DNA of 62,515 nt from the NCBI GenBank assembly GCA_951800685.1, contig CATOJY010000018.1, forward strand, positions 1 to 62,515, written 5' to 3'. Shown here in pieces: positions 16,186 to 23,545 of this stretch. A program made the position numbers and the translations under genes. The DNA is from an uncultured Lachnospiraceae bacterium. GTDB lineage: Bacteria > Bacillota > Clostridia > Lachnospirales > Lachnospiraceae. The number at the start of each line of letters is the position of its first letter. Positions within the stretch are counted from its first letter, which is position 1. The notes under the pieces were generated by a model that saw only the letters and a program-made list of their open reading frames with translations, searched no databases and was not told the origin of the DNA.

Positions 16186-16672
16186 TCCACTGCAACCGGT
16201 GAAGCTCTCCCTCCGTCTGCATATCCCTGAAATGATTCTGGCGAAGCGCCTCATACAACACGATCGCCACAGAATTTGACAGATTCAGAGACCTGATCTG
16301 CTCCAGCATTGGGATGCGGATACAGGTTTCTTCGTTTTCTACCAGAATCTCCTCCGGAATGCCGCCGCTCTCCTTGCCGAACATGATATAATCATCCGGC
16401 GAATACGACACTTCCGTGTAAACTCTCTTAGCTTTCGTCGTAGCCATCCAGATTTTAGCCTGCGGATGCATCTGTTTAAACTCCTGGTAATTCATATAGC
16501 GGGTGACATCCAAATGTTCCCAATAATCCATGCCTGCCCGCTTAATTGATTTCTCATCCAACCGAAATCCCAATGGCTCGATCAGATGAAGGCTCGTACC
16601 TGTGGCTACACAGGTACGGCCAATATTCCCCGTATTTGCCGGAATTTCCGGCTGATGTAATATAATATGCAT
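16142..16672 (-). CDS. trmL: tRNA (cytidine(34)-2'-O)-methyltransferase TrmL
   Basis: A 176-residue SPOUT methyltransferase that modifies the wobble base of tRNA-Leu isoacceptors. It shows the knot motifs HQPEIPANTGNIGRTCVATG at the N-terminus, FGKESGGIPEEIL in the middle and IRSLNLSNSVAIVLYEALRQ near the C-terminus. The C-terminal ~20 residues extend beyond the usual end and overlap the sensor kinase gene tail-to-tail by 44 bp. Its ATG follows the stop of the aminotransferase gene by one base, so the two are co-transcribed. Confidence 0.93.
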   Translation of the reverse strand: MHIILHQPEIPANTGNIGRTCVATGTSLHLIEPLGFRLDEKSIKRAGMDYWEHLDVTRYMNYQEFKQMHPQAKIWMATTKAKRVYTEVSYSPDDYIMFGKESGGIPEEILVENEETCIRIPMLEQIRSLNLSNSVAIVLYEALRQNHFRDMQTEGELHRLQWTNHHLPHQTSAERR

Positions 16673-16673
16673 C

Positions 16674-17855
16674 TTAGTTTTGACTTCCCTTCGCCGCCCG
16701 CAGTCTCTCCACGAAGGCCGCCAGCTTCCCGATCGCGATCTTTAAATTCTCCAACGAATACGCATAGGAAATTCTCAGATACCCTTCCCCACAATCGCCG
16801 AACGCGGTACCAGGCACAACAGCTACTTTTTCTTCAGAAAGAAACCGGCTGGCAAACTCGTCACTGGTCATACCGAATTCCTTAATGCATGGGAACACAT
16901 AGAACGCTCCGAAAGGCTCGAAACACTCCAGATTCATTTCCTTAAATGCATTCATGAGATAACGTCTTCTTTGATTGTACGCCATCCGCATCTCCTGCAC
17001 ATCATCATCCCCGTTGCGCAACGCTTCTACAGCCGCATACTGGCTCGTAGTCGGTGCGCACATGATCGCAAACTGATGGATCTTGAGCATCTGCTCCACA
17101 ATCTGTCTGGGGCCGCAGGCATAACCCAGCCGCCATCCGGTCATAGCGTATGCCTTCGAGAAACCATTGATCAAAATGGTTCTTTCCTGCATACCCTCAA
17201 TCTCAACGATGGAAACATGCTTCTCTTTATAGGTAAGCTCTGCATAAATTTCATCTGATATTACGAAGATGTCATGTTTTCTTATAACCTCTGCAATTGC
17301 TTCTAAATCCTTGCGCTCCATGATTGCGCCTGTAGGATTGTTCGGAAATGGCAGAATCAACACTTTCGTCTTATCCGTAATAGCGTCTTCCAGTTCCTGC
17401 GCGGTCAGACGGAATTCATTCTCTCCTTTTAACTCAATGATAACCGGTACACCACCAGCCAGCACCGCACATGGTTCATAAGAAACATAACTGGGCTGGG
17501 GAATCAGCACTTCATCTCCCGGATTAAGCATAGCGCGCAGTCCAATATCGATCGCCTCGGAACCGCCAACCGTAACCAATACCTCATGTGCCGGATCGTA
17601 GGCAACACCCTGTTTCCTTTTTATGTAATGGCAGATCTCTTCTTTCAACTCTTTAAGACCCGCATTGGATGTATAGAAAGTACGTCCCTTTTCCAGAGAA
17701 TAGATACCTTCATCCCTGATATGCCATGGGGTATCAAAATCCGGTTCCCCAACACCCAATGAGATTGCATCTTCCATCTCACTCACAATATCAAAAAATT
17801 TGCGAATGCCAGACGGTTTGATCTCTACTACTTTATCAGCTAACGGATTCCTCAC
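16674..17855 (-). CDS. PLP-dependent aminotransferase, class I/II (PatA-like)
   Basis: A 393-residue fold-type I aminotransferase. The cofactor Lys lies in ILINGFSKAYAMTGWRLGY, with the preceding SDEIYAELTY and PFPNNPTGAI motifs and the C-terminal Arg in GYLRISYAYS. The family covers aspartate-, aromatic- and N-acetyl-diaminopimelate aminotransferases (PatA). The upstream Lrp/AsnC-type gene overlaps its start by 4 bp (ATGA). That pairing is common for amino-acid-responsive aminotransferases, so control by an amino acid is likely. The exact substrate is not determined. Confidence 0.9.
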   Translation of the reverse strand: MRNPLADKVVEIKPSGIRKFFDIVSEMEDAISLGVGEPDFDTPWHIRDEGIYSLEKGRTFYTSNAGLKELKEEICHYIKRKQGVAYDPAHEVLVTVGGSEAIDIGLRAMLNPGDEVLIPQPSYVSYEPCAVLAGGVPVIIELKGENEFRLTAQELEDAITDKTKVLILPFPNNPTGAIMERKDLEAIAEVIRKHDIFVISDEIYAELTYKEKHVSIVEIEGMQERTILINGFSKAYAMTGWRLGYACGPRQIVEQMLKIHQFAIMCAPTTSQYAAVEALRNGDDDVQEMRMAYNQRRRYLMNAFKEMNLECFEPFGAFYVFPCIKEFGMTSDEFASRFLSEEKVAVVPGTAFGDCGEGYLRISYAYSLENLKIAIGKLAAFVERLRAAKGSQN

Positions 17856-18334
17856 GGTGTCACCTTCTCTCTTGTATCCTCATATTTTTTGGTCAGAACC
17901 GTACCATGGTCCTTATATTTCTTTAGGATAAAATGGGTCGCTGTACTCAACACAGAATCCAAAGTTGAAAGCTTATCTGACACAAATCCAGAAATCTGTT
18001 TCAAGGACTTGCCCTCTAACGTCACCAGCAGATCATACCCCCCTGAGATCAGATAGACTGAATTGACCTCCGGGTATTTATAGATGCGCTCCGCAATCTT
18101 ATCAAATCCCTGTCCACGCTGGGGTGTCACGCGCACCTCGATCAGCGCAGACACCTTCTCTATAGACGTCTTCTCCCAATCGATCATCGTATGATAACCG
18201 CAGATGATTCCCTCAGCTTCCAGCGCTGCCAGTTCATTTACCACATCAATTTCTTCTACTCCCAGGATAACTGCCAGCTCTTTCAAATCGATCCGGCTGT
18301 TCCTTTCTACGATCGCCAACAATTCTTCTCTCAT
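17852..18334 (-). CDS. Lrp/AsnC-family transcriptional regulator
   Basis: A 160-residue regulator. The N-terminal helix-turn-helix (IDLKELAVILGVEEIDVVNE) is followed by the RAM ligand-binding domain (ALIEVRVTPQ, SVYLISGGYDLLVTLEG). I choose the ATG at 18334 because GAGGG lies 6 nt upstream; longer forms add a basic tail with no similarity. It overlaps the aminotransferase gene by 4 bp and probably regulates it in response to an amino acid. A perfect 11-bp inverted repeat at 18410-18433 lies in its upstream region. Confidence 0.9.
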   Translation of the reverse strand: MREELLAIVERNSRIDLKELAVILGVEEIDVVNELAALEAEGIICGYHTMIDWEKTSIEKVSALIEVRVTPQRGQGFDKIAERIYKYPEVNSVYLISGGYDLLVTLEGKSLKQISGFVSDKLSTLDSVLSTATHFILKKYKDHGTVLTKKYEDTREKVTP

Positions 18335-18409
18335 AATTACCCTCATTTCTGCGCCGCTTTTTGTGCATGAACGAGTTTGTGGCAAGCGGCGCACAGACAC
18401 AAATCTCGC

Positions 18410-18433
18410 GATTGAAAATTTTAATTTTCAATC
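18410..18433. promoter_or_regulatory. 11-bp perfect inverted repeat, putative Lrp-type operator
   Basis: GATTGAAAATT and AATTTTCAATC are exact complements separated by 2 bp, located 76 bp upstream of the Lrp/AsnC-type gene. It is A/T-rich with no following T-run on the minus strand, so an operator is more likely than a terminator. Confidence 0.5.
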
Positions 18434-18459
18434 TTTTCTCCATTCTATATTTATCAATT

Positions 18460-19449
18460 TTACAAATGTTCTAACCTGTAGATCTGGTCCATTTTCGCCC
18501 GGTCCAGATACCGCTTCTCCCCGTCATGATAGATGATCCTGTCATTTCCATCCGTTGTCCTCCCAATCACCACTGCCGGAATCTTCTCCCTCGCCAGCGT
18601 ATCTGCCAATGCCTGCCCATTCTCCGTCGCCATGAGCAGACAACCTCCCGACAACAGTTCATAAGGATTTAATTCAAAAAACTCACAAATCTCTATCGTT
18701 TCCTGTTTCACAGGGATTTTCTTTAAGTCGATCTCAAGTCCAACGCCTGCTCCCTGCGCCATTTCCCACAAGGCTCCAAAGATTCCTCCCCTGGAAACAT
18801 CGTGCATACCGCAAACGCCGGACTTCACGGCGGTGGCAGCCTCCGGTATCACAGACAAATATCTGTTATAAGACGCCGCTTCCTCGACCATGCGGACCGG
18901 ATATCTTGTGCAAAGCTGCTCCCTGTAGGTTGATGCCAGCCGCGCAGTTCCTTCCAGACCGATCCACTTACTGACCACAATATCCTGTTCTGCCTTTATT
19001 CCCCGGAGGGAACCGGCTCGTGCCGCCTCACGCTTTCCTACGCCTGTCACAGTCATCACAGGCGCAGAAATAACAGATGTTATCTCTGTGTGACCGCCCA
19101 ATATTTGTGTCTCGCATACTTTACAGGCTTCCTCCGCCTGTTCCATAATACACTGCAGTCCGCTCTCCTCTGTCCCTTCTGGCAGCAAGAGTGACAACAG
19201 AACGCCCACTGGCTCTGCGCCTGCTGCCGCCACATTGTTGAGCGCCATAGGAATGGCATACCCGCTGATCCGCTCCACAGAAGCTATGACAGGCGCTGTA
19301 GACAGCACTGTTTCATACCCTTCCCCAAACGACAAAATGGCGCAGTCTCCCCCTATCGCTGCGCCACATACTACTTCGTCTCTATGCGATTTTATATTTT
19401 TCAAAACAGAACGTCTGAACACGTTCTCTGATATTTTGCCATATCGCAT
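18460..19449 (-). CDS. AIR synthase-related protein (HypE/PurM-like fold)
   Basis: A 329-residue protein with the two-domain PurM/HypE architecture: N-terminal KISENVFRRSVLKNI, a GGDCAILSF nucleotide-binding segment, ALNNVAAAGAEPVGVLLS, LGGHTEITSVISAPVMTVTGVG, then the C-domain with HDVSRGGIFGALWEMA and ELLSGGCLLMA. HypE dehydrates thiocarbamate during NiFe-hydrogenase maturation, but no hydrogenase or hyp gene is nearby, so a different ATP-using role is likely. The start at 19449 agrees with the usual N-terminus; longer forms add hydrophobic residues without a good ribosome site. Confidence 0.85.
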   Translation of the reverse strand: MRYGKISENVFRRSVLKNIKSHRDEVVCGAAIGGDCAILSFGEGYETVLSTAPVIASVERISGYAIPMALNNVAAAGAEPVGVLLSLLLPEGTEESGLQCIMEQAEEACKVCETQILGGHTEITSVISAPVMTVTGVGKREAARAGSLRGIKAEQDIVVSKWIGLEGTARLASTYREQLCTRYPVRMVEEAASYNRYLSVIPEAATAVKSGVCGMHDVSRGGIFGALWEMAQGAGVGLEIDLKKIPVKQETIEICEFFELNPYELLSGGCLLMATENGQALADTLAREKIPAVVIGRTTDGNDRIIYHDGEKRYLDRAKMDQIYRLEHL

Positions 19450-19561
19450 TGTTTTCCCCATTTTGTGTCTATATACTGGTTTCCATATGTCCTTAAACAG
19501 CATCCAAAACCAATGCAGCAAACACCTGTAAAGAGCGAAGCAATGTTCTTATCTGCTGTTA

Positions 19562-21133
19562 TTATTGAGCAGGTACCGGCTGCTCTTGGGGCTGTGCTGC
19601 CTCTGGAGCTGGCGGAGCGCCTCCCTCTGCTGGAGCTGGCGGCTGCGCCTGCCCTTCCGCCGCAGCCTGTGCAGCGGCCGCTTCTGCTGCTGCAGCATCG
19701 GCGGCGGCCTTATAAGCGCCTGCCACTGCCTTCACCTGATCGATACTGTTCGTCGCTACTGCCGCCATGATGGCATTATATGCACCCTCATCCTCTGTCG
19801 CAATGCCCACCGTCGCGCTTCTCGGCGCTTTCATATAAGAACTGCTGTTAACCTGTTCTCTGCTGACTTCTGTACCGTTCTCACGGACCACTTTCCATAA
19901 CTGTGCCTTATAGCCGATGTGTGCAGACTGCACCGAACAGAACCCAACCGGGCGGGAAGCATCCGTATAGATCACCTCGGCATCCGGTGCAATTCTCTCA
20001 AGAACCACACTCTCATAACTCACTTCTCTGCCTGGATCTCTTGTCTCTGCGCCATAGATCGTAAAGGTTATGTGTTTATCCGGTGTTGTGATTCCTTCTA
20101 TATAAATAGGATATTCCGTATTATTCTTAAATTTAAAGTCCTTGCCAGATGATTCTGCGATCGCAGCATCTGCAGAAGGATCTACATAGGTAACGATCAT
20201 CGAATGATTATACCGCTCCGTCACATCAAGCTCCGACAGCAGAACAGCATTGTATAAGGTGGTAGACACCTGACAGATTCCACCGCCCAAACTATCCACT
20301 ACCTGTCCATTCAGGTAGGAGCCAGCCATATAATAACCGTTCGCCTCCGAAAAAGGAGCTACCGATTCATAACAGGAAAATTCTTCTCCCGGATACAAGG
20401 TAGTGCCATTGATCAGATTACAGCCATTCGCTACATTTGCACTGCGGGAACCGCCAGAAGTCGAATAACTGGTCGTAAAAGTTCCCAGCACGTCCTTCAC
20501 TTTCGCCAGATCCTCCGCCGTTCCTTCCGGCTCATCTACCGAAATGACCAGATCAATATCGCAGGCCGCTCCATCCCAATCACTGAGCAAATACTCATAA
20601 ACTGCATCCGTGGAAGCCGCTGTATCAACCAGGATCCCTGGCTGTCCCTCTGTAACATGAAAACCGCTTTCCGTTTTGGTTAAAGATGCATTTACCGCTT
20701 CCTGATTGTACTGCTCCACATTCTCCTCAAGCAGAGTCCTGATCTTATCCTTATCAAAATCAAAGCTCACTTTATACACTTTATTCTTGTATTCTAAATC
20801 TTTCAGTTCTTTGTAACACCGTAAGATATCGCCATCCCTGCCAAAATGAGCTGCTTCTTCCAAAATCTCCTCATTGCCCCACTTTAACCCCAGCTCGGAA
20901 GCGGTCGTTACCACCGTACCCTCATCAATAGCATGCAAAGTGACCGGTGTATCTCCATAAGACGCCACATAGGACGCTACTGTCTGCTTTGCTTCCTCTA
21001 TAGACATGCCAGACAGATCCATATCATTTACATAAATACCTGACTGAATTTTATTTTCTTTCGCATGTACTGGCAGAGAAACCACTATCATTGCAGCCAT
21101 CATCAACAGAAACACGACAGACAATTTCTTCAT
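19562..21133 (-). CDS. secreted VanW-family protein
   Basis: A 523-residue exported protein with a signal peptide ending near PVHAKENK. Two peptidoglycan-binding-4-like repeats (about 30-210) precede a VanW domain (about 225-350, GCNLINGTTLYPGEEFSCYE and GGGICQVSTTLYNAVLLSEL). A G5-like region follows, then a low-complexity Ala/Pro/Gln-rich tail (AAADAAAAEAAAAQAAAEGQ and after). VanW proteins are linked to the cell envelope, but their reaction is not known. The tail is GC-rich in DNA and may be a flexible wall-spanning linker. Confidence 0.88.
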   Translation of the reverse strand: MKKLSVVFLLMMAAMIVVSLPVHAKENKIQSGIYVNDMDLSGMSIEEAKQTVASYVASYGDTPVTLHAIDEGTVVTTASELGLKWGNEEILEEAAHFGRDGDILRCYKELKDLEYKNKVYKVSFDFDKDKIRTLLEENVEQYNQEAVNASLTKTESGFHVTEGQPGILVDTAASTDAVYEYLLSDWDGAACDIDLVISVDEPEGTAEDLAKVKDVLGTFTTSYSTSGGSRSANVANGCNLINGTTLYPGEEFSCYESVAPFSEANGYYMAGSYLNGQVVDSLGGGICQVSTTLYNAVLLSELDVTERYNHSMIVTYVDPSADAAIAESSGKDFKFKNNTEYPIYIEGITTPDKHITFTIYGAETRDPGREVSYESVVLERIAPDAEVIYTDASRPVGFCSVQSAHIGYKAQLWKVVRENGTEVSREQVNSSSYMKAPRSATVGIATEDEGAYNAIMAAVATNSIDQVKAVAGAYKAAADAAAAEAAAAQAAAEGQAQPPAPAEGGAPPAPEAAQPQEQPVPAQ

Positions 21134-21222
21134 AAAATAACCTTACCCTTCCTAAACGACCTTAAATTGCCCTGACAGAAATTATATGGTAAAATAGTAA
21201 CAGTTTTAAAAAATGTAAATGC

Positions 21223-21318
21223 TTATACCGTTATCAATAAAAGTGGAAGAACCATTGCCAATACGACGATAATGATAATGACAGAAGAAACGATTTTCCT
21301 TGTTTTCCTGTTGAACAT
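21223..21318 (-). CDS. 31-residue single-pass membrane peptide (Prli42-like)
   Basis: The ATG at 21318 has AAGGAG 5 nt upstream and opens MFNRKTRKIVSSVIIIIVVL, ending AMVLPLLLITV. The basic N-terminus followed by one hydrophobic helix resembles the very small membrane proteins of the Prli42/DUF4044 type that Firmicutes encode. It lies between the VanW gene (same strand, downstream) and the divergent gene at 21391. The good ribosome site and clean topology argue that it is real, although it is too short for most gene finders. Confidence 0.6.
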   Translation of the reverse strand: MFNRKTRKIVSSVIIIIVVLAMVLPLLLITV

Positions 21319-21390
21319 AAGCGCTCCTTTACAGAATCTATCAACCGACAGTTACCGCATAATATACATTATACTGAAAGGATATTATAT

Positions 21391-22008
21391 ATGAATTTAA
21401 TCTTTTTTGCAAGTGTTGTCGCCCTCTCCATCGCTATCGCAGTCAATATCAAAAAAAATAAAAAGGATCAAGCCGCTATTGAACATGATTTCTGGGCCAG
21501 AGAAAGAGCCGCCAACAGTACACGGCGTAAATCCCTGGACGATCTGGACTATATCCACATCCCTTTGGAACAGTTTCCTATGTCGCTTCTGAAAGATATT
21601 CCCAAAGTCGATGATTATAAACAGATCATCACCGCTTTACATGAGCTGCCGGTGGTCAATTTCACAGGTATCAGCAATACAGAGTTAAAGCTGCGCTACG
21701 GCGCTCCTAATATCGACCTTTTGACACAGTACGACCAGAATTATACTCTCCTCGTGCGCACTCTGCAGCAATGGGCACAGGCGCTCTATGATGCCGGCCA
21801 TATTAACGAGGCATGTCACATGTTAGAATTCTCTGTCTCCACGGGCACTGACATCAGTGGGACTTACCGGTTGCTATGCCAGATCTATCACGAACAGCAT
21901 ACCCCTGAAAAGATCAGCAGCCTCTATCCAATTGTAGAAGTTTTAAACTCTGCTATGCAGAAATCTATCGTCCGTATTTTGCAAGAAGCTGATCAATCCG
22001 CCGGCTAG
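21391..22008 (+). CDS. membrane-anchored protein of unknown function
   Basis: A 205-residue protein with one N-terminal membrane segment (LIFFASVVALSIAIAVNI, residues 3-20), then a soluble part. That part begins with a short conserved-looking segment (RRKSLDDLDYIHIPLEQFP) and continues as alpha-helical repeats that look TPR-like (WAQALYDAGHINEACHMLEF). I do not recognise a named family. GAAAGG lies upstream of the ATG. The last 44 bp overlap the exonuclease gene tail-to-tail. Confidence 0.75.
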   Translation: MNLIFFASVVALSIAIAVNIKKNKKDQAAIEHDFWARERAANSTRRKSLDDLDYIHIPLEQFPMSLLKDIPKVDDYKQIITALHELPVVNFTGISNTELKLRYGAPNIDLLTQYDQNYTLLVRTLQQWAQALYDAGHINEACHMLEFSVSTGTDISGTYRLLCQIYHEQHTPEKISSLYPIVEVLNSAMQKSIVRILQEADQSAG

Positions 22009-22681
22009 CCTCACTGCGGGTCAGTTTTGCAACATCATATTCTACTATCAGTTTATGCTTGTCTAGCAATTTATATAACTGTTCCTTCTGGGCTGTTGTA
22101 ATTGGCGTATCCCTTTTGACATGAAAATGCAGCGGCCGCGGGTTGAACAGATTCTTTTCTTCCTCTGCTGCCTCCATACTAGAAAACTGCTCAGCCAGTT
22201 TCTGATACAACTGCACTGTAGCTTTGGCATCTCCCAACGCTCTGTGCGCATTGTGGCTGATTCCATAGTGCTGACACAAATGCACCAATCCACGGCTCTC
22301 CAAATCTTTCAGATACTTACGCGCAATTCCAAGAGTATCAATTCCACTTCTCTCAAAAGGCAGTTTCTGATCGACTGCCGCTTTCTTTAAGAAAGAATAG
22401 TCAAACAGTACTCTATGTCCCAGCAGAACCTCCTCTCCAATCACCCCAAGCAGTTGTGGAAATGCCTCTTCGATTCCAGGCGCGTCTTCCAGTTGTTCAT
22501 CGCAGATCCCTGTCAACTGAACAATCCGTTCTTCCAGTTTTCTTCCTGGGTTCACAAAAGTTCCCCATTCAGCTGCAATCTCATTGTTTACTACTTTTAC
22601 GGCGCCAATCTCAATAATTTTATCCCTTTTGGGGTCGAGTCCTGTTGTCTCCAGATCAACACAAACATATGATTCTATCAT
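21965..22681 (-). CDS. PolC-type/DnaQ-like 3'-5' exonuclease (DEDDh)
   Basis: A 238-residue DEDDh exonuclease. The catalytic acids are visible in CVDLETTGLDP (motif I), GHRVLFDYSFL (motif II) and HNAHRALGDAKAT (motif III with His and Asp). A C-terminal ~60-residue region (TPITTAQKEQLYKLLDKHKL onward) is probably a small accessory domain. The ATG at 22681 is chosen because GGAGG lies 5 nt upstream; upstream GTG/ATG codons at 22708 and 22693 are possible. It has its own promoter at 22790-22818 and converges with the gene at 21391. Confidence 0.88.
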   Translation of the reverse strand: MIESYVCVDLETTGLDPKRDKIIEIGAVKVVNNEIAAEWGTFVNPGRKLEERIVQLTGICDEQLEDAPGIEEAFPQLLGVIGEEVLLGHRVLFDYSFLKKAAVDQKLPFERSGIDTLGIARKYLKDLESRGLVHLCQHYGISHNAHRALGDAKATVQLYQKLAEQFSSMEAAEEEKNLFNPRPLHFHVKRDTPITTAQKEQLYKLLDKHKLIVEYDVAKLTRSEASRRIDQLLAKYGR

Positions 22682-22789
22682 CTTTTCCTCCATACTCTCC
22701 TCTGCCACTGATCAAAGCCATACCGTAAACTGCCTGTTTCTGAGGTGCCTGAGAGCTTTTCTGACCGCTCGATGTTGTACAATGGCAAT

Positions 22790-22818
22790 AGTATAGCATA
22801 GCTATGGGACTCTCTCAA
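22790..22818 (-). promoter_or_regulatory. promoter for the exonuclease gene
   Basis: On the minus strand, TTGAGA (22818-22813), a 17-bp spacer and TATACT (22795-22790) form a near-consensus sigma-A promoter about 110 bp upstream of the exonuclease start. The leader contains a GAGC/GCTC hairpin but no recognised riboswitch. Confidence 0.65.
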
Positions 22819-22877
22819 TCATCTGCTCCTATTTCAATTATTTCCCATACAATATTTATGTGTCTTACATGCTAATC

Positions 22878-22893
22878 ATACAATATATTGTAT
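22878..22893. promoter_or_regulatory. 16-bp perfect palindrome, putative XRE operator
   Basis: ATACAATATATTGTAT is a perfect palindrome. A second copy of the half-site (ATACAATATT) lies at 22847-22856. Both sit 130-170 bp upstream of the XRE regulator gene in the divergent region shared with the exonuclease gene, so autoregulation is likely. Confidence 0.55.
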
Positions 22894-23020
22894 AGCAGTC
22901 CTTTCGTCTACTACCATTTGCGATTTTTCGTCTATAAATTATTCCCTACAGAATACTCTTATAAAGAATCGGAATATTTCTTTCCATTATTTAACCTACA
23001 ATAATAGGAGGGTAAAGAAA

Positions 23021-23368
23021 ATGAAAACAAGGATCAAGGATTTACGGTTAGAAAAAAAATTATCACAACAGGCGCTTGCGAAGAACTTAAGCCTCAATCA
23101 ATCTACATTGAGTAAGATTGAAAGCGAACGATCTATTCCCGATGCTTCACTTGTAAGCGACCTATCACGTTTCTTTCGTGTCTCTACGGACTATGTCCTG
23201 TATCTTGCTGAAGAGCGTCTTAACGCAGATCTTTTATTGGCAAATAACATGTTCCATCTCAAAAAATACCGAAATCATATGTCTATGTATCAACGGCTAA
23301 ATCCCATACAACAAAAAGCTTGCGATAATTTTATGCAAAGTATGCTGGGGATTGGCGAGCTGATCTAA
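23021..23368 (+). CDS. XRE-family helix-turn-helix regulator
   Basis: A 115-residue regulator with an N-terminal HTH_3 domain (LRLEKKLSQQALAKNLSLNQ and STLSKIESERSIPDASLVSDL), then a short C-terminal helical part with no ligand domain recognised. A strong AGGAGG lies upstream of the ATG. It stands alone, with a palindromic operator candidate at 22878-22893. Its 3' end contains a promoter-like sequence facing the same way (23352-23380). Confidence 0.88.
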   Translation: MKTRIKDLRLEKKLSQQALAKNLSLNQSTLSKIESERSIPDASLVSDLSRFFRVSTDYVLYLAEERLNADLLLANNMFHLKKYRNHMSMYQRLNPIQQKACDNFMQSMLGIGELI

Positions 23369-23380
23369 CCACCGTATAAT
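23352..23380 (+). promoter_or_regulatory. promoter-like sequence for a possible small RNA
   Basis: TTGGCG (23352-23357), an exact 17-bp spacer and a perfect TATAAT (23375-23380) overlap the end of the XRE gene. The only thing downstream before a strong terminator is about 140 bp of non-coding DNA. Confidence 0.45.
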
Positions 23381-23386
23381 GGTAAT

Positions 23387-23531
23387 CTCAATAAAATATT
23401 GCAATTCTAGCAGATTGGCAGATCAATCCCCAAAAAGACAAACATCACCCTGCCAAATCTGATCTCTATACCGCGCATATGTGGTATGTCTATAAAGGCG
23501 GAACCTTTTGGTTCCGCCTCATTTCTTTTTA
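23387..23531 (+). ncRNA. candidate small RNA between the XRE gene and galT
   Basis: A predicted transcript of about 145 nt would start after the TATAAT at 23375 and end at the terminator at 23496-23530. It contains complementary arms CAGATTGGCAG (about 23412-23422) and CTGCCAAATCTG (about 23449-23460), a small ATACC/GGTAT hairpin and the terminator hairpin. Only an 18-codon frame without a ribosome site is present. No known RNA family is recognised, so this stays a candidate. Confidence 0.35.
23496..23530. terminator. strong intrinsic terminator, probably bidirectional
   Basis: AGGCGGAACC-TTTT-GGTTCCGCCT is a perfect 10-bp stem. On the plus strand it is followed by CATTTCTTTTT, on the minus strand by TTTATA. 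It would end both the plus-strand transcript from the XRE side and galT. Confidence 0.85.
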
Positions 23532-23545
23532 CTAGAACTACACCC

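Noticed and set aside
18410..18433. Intrinsic terminator
   Set aside because: The stem is almost entirely A/T and is not followed by a T-run on the relevant strand; an operator is more likely.
22733..22790. Glycine-riboswitch-like string CTCTCAGGC in the exonuclease leader
   Set aside because: The minus-strand leader has the short conserved string, but the matching GGAGAG arm lies upstream of the predicted transcription start and no ACCGAAGG-type segment or second aptamer is present. The downstream gene is not glycine-related.
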